This document shows positions 42,077-51,626 of a DNA stretch of 64,000 nucleotides, one piece after another. A program made the translations under genes and the position numbers. This stretch comes from Marivita lacus (GTDB lineage Bacteria; Pseudomonadota; Alphaproteobacteria; Rhodobacterales; Rhodobacteraceae), in assembly GCF_014637725.1 (NCBI RefSeq), contig NZ_BMFC01000002.1:124907-188906 (forward strand). Direction: 5' to 3'. Every line of letters begins with the position of its first letter. The first letter of the stretch is position 1. The notes under the pieces are model-generated. The model saw only the letters and a list, made by a program, of their open reading frames with translations. It ran no database searches and was not told where the DNA came from.

Positions 42077-43838
42077 AATTACATCTTTTGGATTCATGGG
42101 ATCGCAAGCCTCGCAAGGGCTGTTCGGCGCCAACGTGCTTGCCACGCGGTCCACATTGGAACAGGGCGGGGATTATGACCGCCTGATCGAAGAGCTGGGT
42201 GTGGGATCGTTCCGCTATCCGGGCGGGTCGCTCACCGAACGCTACTTCGACATCACCGATCCCAATGCCTCGGTCGTTGCAGACCGGGACACCGGCGAAT
42301 TGCGCAATTTCATCCCATTGGACGAAGCTTTGGGGTATGCAACCGACGAAGGGCTGTCCGTCACCATCGTGATCCCGACGCGCAACCTCTTGTCCGAGAC
42401 AACAGACGCCAATGGTGACCGCTTTGCCGCCATCGACGAAGACGCATTGCGCGGCTTCGTCCGCGATGTGGTCAGCGGTGTGCACGGCGATGCCGAGATC
42501 GAAGCCTTCGAGCTGGGCAATGAATACTGGGGCAGCGGCCAGATGTCGTCGGTCGAATATGGCCGTCTTGCCAGCGAAATGGCCGTCATCGTCAATGACG
42601 AACTCAGCCTGCAGAACTCGGATGCCGACATCATCGTGCAATCCGGCACCAATTTCGATTTCGCGCGCCTGTCGGATCAATATGCGGCCGACATGGCGGG
42701 CACCGATATCCTTGCCGACCTGAACGCCACCTATGACCTGAGCCTTGGCGAAGACAGCCTGTTCAGCTCTGGCGCGGTCAACTGGACCAATGTCGCCAAT
42801 GAAATGATCCTGTCCGAATTCGACACCGAGGCAGAGCGCGAGGCGGTCGACCAAATTTCCGTGCACGTCTATTCGCGCGGGCAGGTCAACGAAAGCCAGC
42901 GCAGTTTTTTCCTCAACAACACCGACGAGGCATGGGCTGACGTGATCCCCGATGCCCGCATCGCGGTGACCGAATGGAACACCGCCGGGAACAGCGGGTC
43001 TCTGGATCGCTCCAGTGATTTTGGCCTGTTCCAGTCACACGAGATGATCAACATCATGGAGGAATTCCTCCGCTATGATGTGCAATCCGCGCATGTCTGG
43101 CCGTTGATCCAGAACACCCCCAACACGCTCAGCGTCGATGACGGTCAGGCGACCCTCACGCCGGGCGGCGCGATGTTCAACATGATGCAAGAGGCGCTGC
43201 CGGGAAAGGTCGCGCTTGATCTGACACCTGACTCCGGCGCCGATACCGAGGTCGAGGAAGACGGGATTTCCCTGCACGGCTTCTGGGAACCGAACGAACT
43301 GCTGTTCTACGTCGCCGCAACCCAGGAAGGCGGCGCGGACACGGTTGTGGATTTCTCGGGTCTGGTGACCGACGCGGGCCGGGTCGAGATTTCGATCCTC
43401 GGTGTGGCGGATGGTGCTCCCATCGGGTCCAACAACTCGGATGCTGTGGTCGAAGCCATTGATCCCGCGTTGGTTCTGTCGGGCACTGACCTGTCCGTGC
43501 AGATGGATCTGGGCGAAATCATGCAGGTCCGCATGTTCGACTTCATCCCCTCGCAGGGCTTTCAGGACGTGATCTCGAACGAGTCTCCCGAGTCGCTGCC
43601 CGATCCGCTGATCGACGATTTCGCGGACGAGACAGAAGCGATGGACCCTGCGCCTGCTCCTGCCGGCATCGACTTTCCCACCGTCGCCGCAACTGCGGGT
43701 GCTGCGGAAACCCTTGCCTTCGAAGAGGCGCAGGCTGTCGCGGATACGGAGGCCGAAGAAGAGGATGATGATGCCGGCGGCATGGCCGACCTCATGATGT
43801 TCCTTCCATTCCTCGGCATTCTGGCGATGTTCATGTGA
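42069..43838 (+). CDS. Large acidic protein with glycoside hydrolase (clan A)-like catalytic pair
   Basis: A 589-residue, very acidic protein. Residues about 1-330 resemble a TIM-barrel glycosidase: FELGNEYWG has a Asn-Glu pair at Glu152 (acid/base position) and IAVTEWNTA has Glu302 (nucleophile position), the 150-residue spacing of GH clan A enzymes such as arabinofuranosidases. A beta-sandwich-like domain follows (about 400-510). The C-terminus is Ala/acidic then DLMMFLPFLGILAMFM, resembling C-terminal type I secretion signals; there is no N-terminal signal peptide. The substrate is unknown. No type I exporter genes are near. Confidence 0.6.
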   Translation: MPEITSFGFMGSQASQGLFGANVLATRSTLEQGGDYDRLIEELGVGSFRYPGGSLTERYFDITDPNASVVADRDTGELRNFIPLDEALGYATDEGLSVTIVIPTRNLLSETTDANGDRFAAIDEDALRGFVRDVVSGVHGDAEIEAFELGNEYWGSGQMSSVEYGRLASEMAVIVNDELSLQNSDADIIVQSGTNFDFARLSDQYAADMAGTDILADLNATYDLSLGEDSLFSSGAVNWTNVANEMILSEFDTEAEREAVDQISVHVYSRGQVNESQRSFFLNNTDEAWADVIPDARIAVTEWNTAGNSGSLDRSSDFGLFQSHEMINIMEEFLRYDVQSAHVWPLIQNTPNTLSVDDGQATLTPGGAMFNMMQEALPGKVALDLTPDSGADTEVEEDGISLHGFWEPNELLFYVAATQEGGADTVVDFSGLVTDAGRVEISILGVADGAPIGSNNSDAVVEAIDPALVLSGTDLSVQMDLGEIMQVRMFDFIPSQGFQDVISNESPESLPDPLIDDFADETEAMDPAPAPAGIDFPTVAATAGAAETLAFEEAQAVADTEAEEEDDDAGGMADLMMFLPFLGILAMFM

Positions 43839-43889
43839 CCGGGTGGGGGCCGTAATGGCGCGGCCCCGGTTCCCACGTCAGGGTAAATC

Positions 43890-44192
43890 TCAGCGCACGA
43901 CGATTTCATCGGTGCGGATCATCCCCAGCATGTCGCGGGCGCGTTCATCCAGCAGATCGAGGTCCAGATAGGTGTCCGACAGGCGGCGGGTGAGGTTCTC
44001 CATCCGCACCAGTTCGACCTGCAACTCCGCAAGCTCGGCTTCGAGCGTGCGGGTCTCGACGACGATTTCGGCGCGACGGAACACACCGTAATCACCCTGC
44101 ACGGCGGCAAAGATGAAATAGGCACCGACGCAGAACGATCCTGCGAAGAACACAAGCCCTCCAAGGGCCGGTCGTGTGCTGTTTTGGGTCAT
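43890..44192 (-). CDS. ftsB: FtsB/DivIC-family septum formation protein
   Basis: A 100-residue cell-division protein: short cytoplasmic N-terminus, one membrane helix (LVFFAGSFCVGAYFIFAAV), then a periplasmic coiled coil (VETRTLEAELAELQVELVRMENLTRRLS) and a LDLLDERARDMLGMIRTDE segment typical of the family. It would bridge FtsL and FtsQ at the septum. ATG 44192 has AGAGG 6 bases ahead; ATG 44195 is also possible. It is transcribed leftward downstream of pgk. Confidence 0.85.
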   Translation of the reverse strand: MTQNSTRPALGGLVFFAGSFCVGAYFIFAAVQGDYGVFRRAEIVVETRTLEAELAELQVELVRMENLTRRLSDTYLDLDLLDERARDMLGMIRTDEIVVR

Positions 44193-44241
44193 CATCTGCC
44201 TCTGATCGTGCCTCTTGTCGGGCACGTGTCTCCACCCTGTC

Positions 44242-44280
44242 ACAGGGGATTTGCCAAGGGAATCCCCTGTTTTCATTTTT
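44242..44280 (+). terminator. Terminator-like hairpin (T-tail on the plus strand)
   Basis: A 10-bp perfect stem ACAGGGGATT / AATCCCCTGT with a 9-nt loop, followed by TTTCATTTTT on the plus strand. It lies between two leftward genes, so it would end rightward read-through, for example from the 42-kb gene, or antisense transcripts. On the minus strand it is merely a hairpin without T-tail. Confidence 0.6.
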
Positions 44281-44339
44281 CTGCAAAACCCGCAGGAAAC
44301 CGCGCAGCTGTTGCCGCGCGGACTCGCCTTTGGGGCAGG

Positions 44340-45515
44340 TCAGCCGAGTGCCGCGACACCCGGCAGGGTCTTGCCTTCCATCCACTCGAGGAACGCGCCG
44401 CCAGCGGTTGAGATGTATGTGAAACCCGCCGCCGCATCCGCCTTGTTCAGCGCCGCAACCGTATCTCCGCCCCCCGCGACCGAGACCAGCTTTCCGGACC
44501 GGCTCAACCCAGCCGCATAGGCCGCCGCTGCATTGGTCGCAGCATCGAAGGGCGCGATTTCGAACGCCCCCAAAGGCCCGTTCCAGATCAGCGTTTTCGC
44601 CCGATCGAAGGCCTGGCAGATATGCGCGACGCTGTCCGGTCCTGCGTCGAGGATCATCGCGTCCGGTGGGCAGTTCTCGGTCTTGACCACCTCCGACGCG
44701 GCACCCGCCTTGAACTCGCGCGCCACCACCACGTCGCGCGGCAAGAGCAGTTCGCAGCCGGTGGTCATGGCTTTTTCGGCAATGGCGCGGGCAGTGTCGG
44801 CCAGATCGTGTTCACACAGCGACTTGCCCACATCCACGCCCTGCGCCGCCAGAAATGTGTTTGCCATGCCGCCGCCGATCACAAGGATGTCGACCTTTTC
44901 CACGAGGTTCGACAACAGGTCGAGCTTGGTCGAGACCTTCGCGCCGCCGACCACAGCCACCACGGGACGCTCCGGATTGCTCAGCGCCGCTTCGAGCGCG
45001 CGCAGCTCCGCCTCCATCAAACGCCCTGCGCAGGACGGCAAAAGATGCGCCACGCCGGTCGTCGAGGCATGGGCGCGGTGTGCGGCGGAAAACGCGTCAT
45101 TGCAGAACACATCGCCAAGCCCGGCCAGCGCCTCGGCCATCTTGGGGTCATTCGCCTCTTCCATCGGGGAAAAGCGGGTGTTCTCCACCAGCACCACGGA
45201 ATTTTTCGGCAAAGCGTCGATATCGGCGCGCGACGGGCTTTCCATGAAAACCACCTCGCGGCCCAGTGCCTCTTCCAGCGCGGGCTGCACCAGACGCAGG
45301 CTCATTTCGGGATCGGGCTTGCCCTTGGGCCGCCCGAAATGCGCCAGCAGGATCGGCGTGCCGCCTTGGTCAAGGATATCCGTGATCGTCGGCACGATGC
45401 GGGTGATCCGGGTGTCATCGGTGACCACGCCGTTTTCCAGCGGTACGTTGATATCGACCCGCGTCAGCACGCGCTTGCCCGCAAGGTCCATGTCGTCGAG
45501 CGTTTTCCAGGTCAT
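44340..45515 (-). CDS. pgk: Phosphoglycerate kinase
   Basis: A 391-residue glycolytic kinase that makes ATP and 3-phosphoglycerate from 1,3-bisphosphoglycerate. It has the signature [15 protein letters not shown] at the N-terminus, [12 protein letters not shown], the [16 protein letters not shown] region, and the C-terminal nucleotide site with [11 protein letters not shown] and [16 protein letters not shown]. The length is normal. It is followed leftward by ftsB. Confidence 0.97.
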   Translation of the reverse strand: MTWKTLDDMDLAGKRVLTRVDINVPLENGVVTDDTRITRIVPTITDILDQGGTPILLAHFGRPKGKPDPEMSLRLVQPALEEALGREVVFMESPSRADIDALPKNSVVLVENTRFSPMEEANDPKMAEALAGLGDVFCNDAFSAAHRAHASTTGVAHLLPSCAGRLMEAELRALEAALSNPERPVVAVVGGAKVSTKLDLLSNLVEKVDILVIGGGMANTFLAAQGVDVGKSLCEHDLADTARAIAEKAMTTGCELLLPRDVVVAREFKAGAASEVVKTENCPPDAMILDAGPDSVAHICQAFDRAKTLIWNGPLGAFEIAPFDAATNAAAAYAAGLSRSGKLVSVAGGGDTVAALNKADAAAGFTYISTAGGAFLEWMEGKTLPGVAALG

Positions 45516-45640
45516 GTGCCCCTCCTGTTTGGTCTGCCCACCGTGATGGCGGGGTGCGACGCCGAGGTCAATGCGGTCCTTGGCAATCGGCGAGCCGCGC
45601 TTTAAGTCTTGCGACGACTTTTCAATTCAAGGAGCACGGC

Positions 45641-46147
45641 ATGGCCGAGATCAAAGACCCCGAGAACACGATCCTGATGGAGCTCAAGGACGGAACCGTC
45701 ACCATCGAACTGCTGTCCGACGTCGCGCCCAAACACGCGGAACGGATGAAGGAGTTGGCACGCTCGGGTGCCTATGACAATGTCTGCTTTCACCGGGTGA
45801 TTGACGGCTTCATGGCGCAGACCGGCGATGTCGAACATGGCGACATGGAAAACAGCTTCAATATCCGCCGTGCGGGTACGGGTGGGTCTGACTTGCCGGA
45901 CCTGCCGGCCGAATTCTCCAAGCTGCCGCATGACCGTGGCACGCTGGGTGCGGCCCGGTCGCAGAATCCGAATTCCGCCAATTCGCAGTTCTTCATCAAC
46001 TTCTCGGACAACCATTTCCTCAACGGTCAGTACACGGTCTATGGCCGCGTGATTTCCGGCATGGAGCATGTCGACGCGATCACCCGTGGTGAGCCGCCCG
46101 CGAGCCCGGACCGGATGATTTCCGTCAAGGTGGCCGCAGATGCGTAA
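45641..46147 (+). CDS. Cyclophilin-type peptidyl-prolyl isomerase, cytosolic
   Basis: A 168-residue cyclophilin that speeds proline cis-trans isomerisation. Conserved active-site stretches are FHRVIDGFMAQTGD (catalytic Arg), ANSQFFINFSDNHFLNGQYTVYG, and EFSKLPHDRGTLGAARSQNPNSANS. There is no signal peptide. AAGGAG lies 6 bases before ATG 45641. It overlaps the next gene, its exported paralogue, by 8 bp. Confidence 0.94.
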   Translation: MAEIKDPENTILMELKDGTVTIELLSDVAPKHAERMKELARSGAYDNVCFHRVIDGFMAQTGDVEHGDMENSFNIRRAGTGGSDLPDLPAEFSKLPHDRGTLGAARSQNPNSANSQFFINFSDNHFLNGQYTVYGRVISGMEHVDAITRGEPPASPDRMISVKVAADA

Positions 46148-46688
46148 GCTGGCGATTGCCTTTTCCCTGCTGGCGTCCCCAGCATTGGCGACGGGTTTGC
46201 AGATCGAGGTCGCAGGCGAGGCCAATGGCACCGTGACCATCGACCTGTTCGAGGACGTGGCACCGCAGCATGTGGCGCAGATCACCGCGCTGGCGGAAGA
46301 GGGTGCCTATGACGGCGTGGTCTTTCACCGCGTGATCGACGGCTTCATGGCGCAGACCGGCGATGTGGAATTCGGCAAGCTCGATGGTGGCGACATGGCG
46401 ATGGCCGGACGTGGTGGATCGGATCGCTCCGACCTGCCGGCCGAGTTCTCTGACCTGCCGTTCGACCGGGGTGTCGTCGGCATGGCGCGGTCGCAGAACC
46501 CGAACTCGGCCAATTCGCAGTTCTTCATCATGTTCGACGCGGGCTATTTCCTGAACGGGGAATACACCGTTGTCGGCACGGTGACCGACGGCATGGATGT
46601 GGTCGACGCCATCAAGCGCGGCGACGGTCGCAACGGCGCGGTGGTCGGCCAGCCCGATGTCATGTCGGATGTGAGCGTCATCGAGTAA
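46140..46688 (+). CDS. Cyclophilin-type peptidyl-prolyl isomerase, periplasmic
   Basis: A 182-residue cyclophilin with a Sec signal peptide (MRKLAIAFSLLASPALATG). The catalytic core (FHRVIDGFMAQTGD, ANSQFFIMFD, YFLNGEYTVVG) is close to its upstream neighbour, so the pair arose by duplication and one copy was directed to the periplasm, where it would assist folding of exported proteins. It is translationally coupled to the cytosolic copy by an 8-bp overlap. Confidence 0.93.
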   Translation: MRKLAIAFSLLASPALATGLQIEVAGEANGTVTIDLFEDVAPQHVAQITALAEEGAYDGVVFHRVIDGFMAQTGDVEFGKLDGGDMAMAGRGGSDRSDLPAEFSDLPFDRGVVGMARSQNPNSANSQFFIMFDAGYFLNGEYTVVGTVTDGMDVVDAIKRGDGRNGAVVGQPDVMSDVSVIE

Positions 46689-46794
46689 GAAAAATGTGCG
46701 CGGCCCTTCGGGGCCTCGCGCAGGGTCGCGCCGCCGCCGCCCTTGGCGGCAGCGACAGTGCGCTTTTCGAACGGCGTTGCCCCTGATCCGGCAA

Positions 46795-46830
46795 TTTGCA
46801 GCTTTGCAGCGCTGCGTTTGCATATTTGCA
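46795..46830 (+). promoter_or_regulatory. Two tandem pairs of TTTGCA direct repeats
   Basis: TTTGCA starts at 46795, 46803, 46817 and 46825: two pairs with an 8-bp step, the pairs offset by 22 bp (about two helical turns). This lies about 100 bp before the DUF3179 gene. TTTGCAAA repeats are reported targets of PccR-type short-chain acyl-CoA regulators in Rhodobacter, though with different spacing. Confidence 0.5.
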
Positions 46831-46931
46831 AAAAGAAGAAGCAGCGGTCGCGCGCTGTCACAGCTGCGTGTGCCGGGCTGTGCACACGTGACGCTTTGCG
46901 GCACAATACGCGCAACAGGGGAGGATTTCCG

Positions 46932-47894
46932 ATGCGTGTTGCCTTGTCGTTTCTTTTTGCAGTGATCCTGTCCACGTCGGCGCTGGCCAGTCCCGAGTTC
47001 TGGCGGCATGAATGGCCGCAGACGAATTTCGAGAAAACGACCGTGCCAAACTGGATCGAGATCATCTCGGGTGGTCCGCCCAAGGACGGCATTCCCGCGA
47101 TCAGCGATCCGTCTTTTGTGCGTGCCTCGGGCAAAACGGGGATCGATCCGACCGAGCCGGTGATCACCCTCGAGATGGGCGGCGCGGCGCGCGCTTATCC
47201 CATTCGCTACCTGACATGGCATGAGATCGTGAACGATGTCGTCGCGGGCGTGCCGGTGGCGGTGACGTTCTGCCCCTTGTGCAATTCGGCGCTGAGTTTT
47301 GACCGGCGGGTGGATGGCAGGGTGCTCAGTTTCGGTGTCTCTGGCAAGCTGCGCCATTCGGACATGATCATGTATGACCGTGAAACCGAAAGCTGGTGGC
47401 AGCAGGCCATTGGCGAGGCTGTCGTCGGGGAGTTGACCGGGGCGGAATTGACCACCTTGCCCAGCTGGATGGAAAGCTGGGCCGAGTTCACCCAACGCCA
47501 TCCTGACGGGCTGGTGATGGCGGAACCTGCGTTCAATCGCGATTACGGGCGCAATCCGTATCAGGGCTACGACACGTCGGGGCGGCCGTTCCTCTATTCC
47601 GGCGAATTGCCGCCGCATGGCATCGACGCGCTGGCCCGCGTGGTGCGGGTTGGTGACCGGGCCTGGCCGATGGAGCGTCTGGCCCGCGAAGGCGAAGTGC
47701 GCGAGGCGGGCGTGGTGATTTCGTGGCGAGCCGGTCAGGCGTCAGCACTGGATACGGCACGGATCGGCGCGGGACGTGATGTGGGCTCGATCCGGGTGCG
47801 CGACGGGCAGGGGCGGGATCTGCCGCATGACCTGATGTTCGCCTTTGCCTATCACGCCTTCTGGCCGGACGGGGCCTGGATGCTGGGGAACTAG
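46932..47894 (+). CDS. Exported DUF3179 domain protein
   Basis: A 320-residue protein with a Sec signal peptide (MRVALSFLFAVILSTSALAS). The DUF3179 body contains RAYPIRYLTWHEIVND and the Cys-x-x-Cys of FCPLCNSALSFDR near residue 114, then a motif SGKLRHSDMIMYDRETESWWQQ. The conserved cysteines and a His suggest a metal or redox site; the function is unknown. It lies behind the TTTGCA repeat array and is convergent with tyrS. Confidence 0.87.
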   Translation: MRVALSFLFAVILSTSALASPEFWRHEWPQTNFEKTTVPNWIEIISGGPPKDGIPAISDPSFVRASGKTGIDPTEPVITLEMGGAARAYPIRYLTWHEIVNDVVAGVPVAVTFCPLCNSALSFDRRVDGRVLSFGVSGKLRHSDMIMYDRETESWWQQAIGEAVVGELTGAELTTLPSWMESWAEFTQRHPDGLVMAEPAFNRDYGRNPYQGYDTSGRPFLYSGELPPHGIDALARVVRVGDRAWPMERLAREGEVREAGVVISWRAGQASALDTARIGAGRDVGSIRVRDGQGRDLPHDLMFAFAYHAFWPDGAWMLGN

Positions 47895-47915
47895 ACCGGC
47901 GCGCGCGGCGCCGGT
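47895..47915. terminator. GC hairpin shared by convergent DUF3179 and tyrS genes
   Basis: ACCGGCGC-GCGCG-GCGCCGGT, a perfect 8-bp stem filling the 27-bp gap between the two stops. It has no T-run on either side, so termination would be weak or factor-assisted. Confidence 0.5.
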
Positions 47916-47921
47916 CCGGTC

Positions 47922-49172
47922 TCAGCCGAGTTTGACGAGCGCGTGGCGTTTCTTGCCCGCGCTGAGCTTGATCGGTTGGGCAAGCGCTGCGGCGTCGATC
48001 ATCAGACCTGCATCGGTGAGCGGTGCATCGTCGATCCGCGCGCCGTTTTCCGCGATCAGGCGCTTGGCTTCCTTGCCGGTCTTGGCGAGGCCCGTGCGCA
48101 CGATCAGTTGCACGATGGAAATGCCCTCGCCAACCTCGTCATGGCTCAGCGCCACAGTCGGCAGGTCATCCCCCACACCGCCCTTTTCGAACACTTCGCG
48201 CGCGGTCGCCTCAGCCGCAGCGGCAGCCTCGGCCCCGTGGCACAGCGTTGTCACCTCGTTGGCGAGCACGATCTTGGCGTCGTTGATCTCGGATCCTTCG
48301 AGCGCACCAAGGCGCATGCATTCCTCGACCGGCAGTTCGGTATAGAGCTTGAGGAACCGACCCACATCGGCGTCGGTGGTGTTGCGCCAGAACTGCCAGA
48401 ACTCGTAAGGGCTCAGCATATCGGCATTGAGCCACATCGCCCCGCCCTGGCTTTTGCCCATCTTCTTGCCGTCGCTGGTGGTCAGCAAGGGCGAGGTCAG
48501 ACCGTAGATCTCGTGATCGAGCACACGGCGGGTGAGGTCGATGCCGTTGACGATATTGCCCCACTGGTCCGATCCGCCCATCTGCAACAGGCATTCGTAG
48601 CGGCGGTTCAGTTCGAGGAAGTCGTAGGCCTGAAGGATCATGTAGTTGAATTCGAGAAAGCTCAGCGACTGCTCGCGGTCGAGGCGCGATTTCACGGACT
48701 CAAAAGACAGCATGCGGTTGACGCTGAAATGCCGCCCGATGTCGCGCAGGAAATCGAGGTAATTCAGCTGATCCAGCCATTCGGCATTGTTGAGCATGAT
48801 GGCATCGGTCGCACCGTCGCCATAGGTCAGGTACTTGGCAAAGACCTGCTTCATGCCGTCGATATTGTCGTCGATCTGGGCAGGCGTCAGCAGCGGGCGC
48901 TCATCGGCGCGAAAGCTGGGATCACCCACTTTCGTGGTGCCGCCACCCATCAGGGTGATCGGCTTGTGCCCGGTCTTTTGCAACCAGCGCAGCATCATGA
49001 TGTTCAGCAGATGACCCACATGCAGCGATTTTGCGGTGGCATCATAGCCGATATAGGTGGGCACCACCCCGTCGATCAGCGCGTCGTCAAGGCCCTGATA
49101 ATCGGTGCAATCGGCCAGAAAGCCACGCTCCATCATGACGCGCATGAAGTCCGATTTGGGATGGTAGGTCAT
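47922..49172 (-). CDS. tyrS: Tyrosyl-tRNA synthetase
   Basis: A 416-residue class I synthetase that charges tRNA-Tyr. It shows the HIGH-equivalent HVGHLLNIM near residue 52, the tyrosine pocket [15 protein letters not shown], and the KMSKS-equivalent KKMGKSQGG. The C-terminal S4-like RNA-binding domain ([29 protein letters not shown]) is present. It is transcribed divergently from anmK, 55 bp away. Confidence 0.97.
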   Translation of the reverse strand: MTYHPKSDFMRVMMERGFLADCTDYQGLDDALIDGVVPTYIGYDATAKSLHVGHLLNIMMLRWLQKTGHKPITLMGGGTTKVGDPSFRADERPLLTPAQIDDNIDGMKQVFAKYLTYGDGATDAIMLNNAEWLDQLNYLDFLRDIGRHFSVNRMLSFESVKSRLDREQSLSFLEFNYMILQAYDFLELNRRYECLLQMGGSDQWGNIVNGIDLTRRVLDHEIYGLTSPLLTTSDGKKMGKSQGGAMWLNADMLSPYEFWQFWRNTTDADVGRFLKLYTELPVEECMRLGALEGSEINDAKIVLANEVTTLCHGAEAAAAAEATAREVFEKGGVGDDLPTVALSHDEVGEGISIVQLIVRTGLAKTGKEAKRLIAENGARIDDAPLTDAGLMIDAAALAQPIKLSAGKKRHALVKLG

Positions 49173-49227
49173 TGGGTTGCCTCGTTATAGATAAGTATGG
49201 GCAGCTATACGCAGGGCAGGGCAAAAG

Positions 49228-50322
49228 GTGAAGGGCAAGTTGGCAGATCCGGTCTGGGCCTTGGGCGCGATGTCGGGCACGTCGCTGGACGGGGTCGATG
49301 CAGCCCTGGTGCTGACGGACGGGGTGACGATTTCCGAGTTCGGCGCGTCGGGCTACCGGGGCTATTCGGACGCGGAGCAGGCGGTGCTGCGCGCGGCCTT
49401 GGGCAAGTGGCCAGGCGACGATCTCGAGGACGCGGCGGCGGTGGTGCTGGAGGCGCATATCGCGACGCTGCGGGGCTTCGACGCGGATGTGGTCGGGTTT
49501 CACGGCCAGACGCTGGCGCATGAACCTCAGGGGCGCGGCACGCATCAACTGGGCGATGGCGCGGCCTTGGCCGAGGCGCTGGGGCGCACGGTCGTCTGGG
49601 ATTTCCGGTCCACGGATGTGGAACTGGGAGGCCAGGGCGCGCCACTGGCGCCGTTCTATCACTGGGCCTGTGCCAAGTGGATCGGGGCGGATGCGCCGGT
49701 GGCGTTTCTGAACCTTGGGGGGGTGGGCAACCTGACATGGGTCGATCCCGCGTCCGACAAGCCGGATGCGCCAGGCGCTTTGCTGGCTTTTGATACCGGG
49801 CCGGCCAATGCGCCGATCAATGACCTGATGATGGAACGGCGCGGGCTGGCCTATGACAAGGGCGGTGCCTTGGCGGCGCAGGGGCAGGTGGTGGACGGGG
49901 CGCTTGAGCTGTTCCTCGAGGAAGGGTATTTCCGCAAGATGCCACCCAAGTCTCTGGACCGGAACGACTTTTCCCTGATGCTCGATCTGGTGCGGGAATT
50001 GGACGATGCCGATGCGGCGGCAACGATGACCGCGATGGCTGCGGCGGCGGTGATGCAGGGCATGGAGCATTGCCCGGTGGTTCCGCAGCGGCTGCTGGTG
50101 ACGGGTGGCGGACGGCACAATCCGGTGATGATGGCGATGCTGGGCTCGGCGCTGGACTGCGCGGTCCAGCCGGTCGAAGCGGTGGGGCTCGATGGCGACA
50201 TGCTGGAAGCGCAGGCCTTTGCCTATCTGGCGGTGCGGGTGATGCGCGGCTTGCCGACGTCGGCCCCGGAAACCACAGGTGTTCCCGCGCCTGTGGGCGG
50301 CGGCCGGATTTCGCGGGTTTGA
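49228..50322 (+). CDS. anmK: Anhydro-N-acetylmuramic acid kinase
   Basis: A 364-residue murein-recycling kinase that converts 1,6-anhydroMurNAc to MurNAc-6-phosphate. It has the signature [55 protein letters not shown] and [19 protein letters not shown] 49228 is taken as start because the core begins close behind. It is divergent from tyrS and convergent with moaA. Confidence 0.95.
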   Translation: MKGKLADPVWALGAMSGTSLDGVDAALVLTDGVTISEFGASGYRGYSDAEQAVLRAALGKWPGDDLEDAAAVVLEAHIATLRGFDADVVGFHGQTLAHEPQGRGTHQLGDGAALAEALGRTVVWDFRSTDVELGGQGAPLAPFYHWACAKWIGADAPVAFLNLGGVGNLTWVDPASDKPDAPGALLAFDTGPANAPINDLMMERRGLAYDKGGALAAQGQVVDGALELFLEEGYFRKMPPKSLDRNDFSLMLDLVRELDDADAAATMTAMAAAAVMQGMEHCPVVPQRLLVTGGGRHNPVMMAMLGSALDCAVQPVEAVGLDGDMLEAQAFAYLAVRVMRGLPTSAPETTGVPAPVGGGRISRV

Positions 50323-50382
50323 GGATGATGAGTGCCTTCGTCGCGCTTATTTGGCTTGCCACGCCTGCGGCGCAGCAAGCGG

Positions 50383-50530
50383 TTGGGGCTCTGCCCCAAA
50401 CCCCGCGGTATTTGACAACCGGAGAATACCAGGACGCAGCACCCTGCCGGTCAGCGCCTGTCATGAGCGCAGGGTCCCTGCTTCTCTGGTTTCAAAATAC
50501 CGCGGGGAGCGCGAGGGGCTGGCCCCTCGC
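50383..50530. repeat. Inverted pair of dispersed repeat elements between anmK and moaA
   Basis: Left copy: hairpin TTGGGGC-TCT-GCCCCAA (50383-50399) then CCCCGCGGTATTTGACAA and CCGGAGAA (50401-50426). Right copy, inverted: TTCTCTGGTTTCAAAATACC then GCGGGG (50482-50507) and hairpin GCGAGGGGC-TG-GCCCCTCGC (50511-50530). The two tails face each other across 55 bp. This sits between convergent genes and could form one long stem or terminate both. Confidence 0.75.
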
Positions 50531-50541
50531 TGCGTGACATT

Positions 50542-51546
50542 TCAGCCGCCGGTGTGGCTCATGTGGCGCGAGACGCGTCCATCCACGGTCTGGCGCGAAT
50601 AGTCGAAATCGTGGCCCTTGGGTTTCAGCGTGATCGCATTGCGGATTGCCTGTTCCAGCGGGGCGTCGCTGCTCGGGTGGTTGCGCAGGGCAGAGCGCAG
50701 GTCGGCATTGTCTTCCTGTCCGAGACACATGAACAATTCGCCGGTGCAGGTCAGGCGCACGCGGTTGCAGCTTTCGCAGAAATTATGCGTCAGCGGCGTG
50801 ATGAATCCGATTTTCTGGCCCGTTTCCTCGACCCGGACGTAGCGGGCGGGGCCGCCGGTGCGTTCGGGCAGGTCGGTCAAGGTATACTCTTTCCTCAGCG
50901 CGTCCCGCAGGTCGCTGAGTTTCCAGTATTGGCCCAGACGGTCCTCGTTGCCGATATCGCCCATGGGCATGACCTCGATGAAGGTCAGGTCCATGTCGCG
51001 GCTCCTGCACCATTCGGCGAGGGTGAAGAGTTCGTCCTCGTTGAAGCCCTTGAGCGCCACGGTGTTGATCTTGACCCGCATGCCAGCCTTTTGCGCCGCG
51101 TCGATGCCCTTGATCACCTGCGGCAGGCGGCCCCAGCGGGTGATGTCGGCGAATTTCTGCTCGTCCAGCGTGTCGAGCGAGATGTTGATGCGGCGCACCC
51201 CTGCGGCGTAGAGATCATCCGCGAAGCGATCCAGCTGCGAGCCATTGGTCGTCAGCGTCAGTTCCTTGAGCGTGCCTGCCTCGAGGTGGCGCGTCATCGA
51301 CCGGAAGAAGGTCATGATATCGCGGCGCACCAGCGGCTCACCACCGGTGATGCGCAGCTTTTCCACGCCCAGCCCGATGAACGTCGAACACATGCGGTCG
51401 AGCTCTTCCAGCGTCAGGAGTTCCTTCTTGGGCAGGAAGGTCATGTTCTCCGACATGCAGTAGACGCAGCGGAAATCGCAGCGGTCGGTGACGGAGACGC
51501 GCAGATAGGTGATCGCGCGCTGAAATGGGTCAATAAGCGGTGTCAT
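50542..51546 (-). CDS. moaA: GTP 3',8-cyclase (molybdenum cofactor biosynthesis)
   Basis: A 334-residue radical-SAM enzyme that starts molybdopterin synthesis with MoaC. The N-terminal cluster motif is CDFRCVYC (Cys-x3-Cys-x2-Cys) near residue 27. The C-terminal second [4Fe-4S] site has [19 protein letters not shown]. It ends in the conserved GG dipeptide (SHTGG). ATG 51546 opens [22 protein letters not shown], the standard start; upstream in-frame codons are spurious. No other moa gene is adjacent. Confidence 0.96.
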   Translation of the reverse strand: MTPLIDPFQRAITYLRVSVTDRCDFRCVYCMSENMTFLPKKELLTLEELDRMCSTFIGLGVEKLRITGGEPLVRRDIMTFFRSMTRHLEAGTLKELTLTTNGSQLDRFADDLYAAGVRRINISLDTLDEQKFADITRWGRLPQVIKGIDAAQKAGMRVKINTVALKGFNEDELFTLAEWCRSRDMDLTFIEVMPMGDIGNEDRLGQYWKLSDLRDALRKEYTLTDLPERTGGPARYVRVEETGQKIGFITPLTHNFCESCNRVRLTCTGELFMCLGQEDNADLRSALRNHPSSDAPLEQAIRNAITLKPKGHDFDYSRQTVDGRVSRHMSHTGG

Positions 51547-51626
51547 GCCGGGGAGCCTAGCCTTTCGGGTCGGACTGGGCAAGTATGGCGGGGCAATGAA
51601 ATTCAAGACGAAGGTCGGAGATGCAG

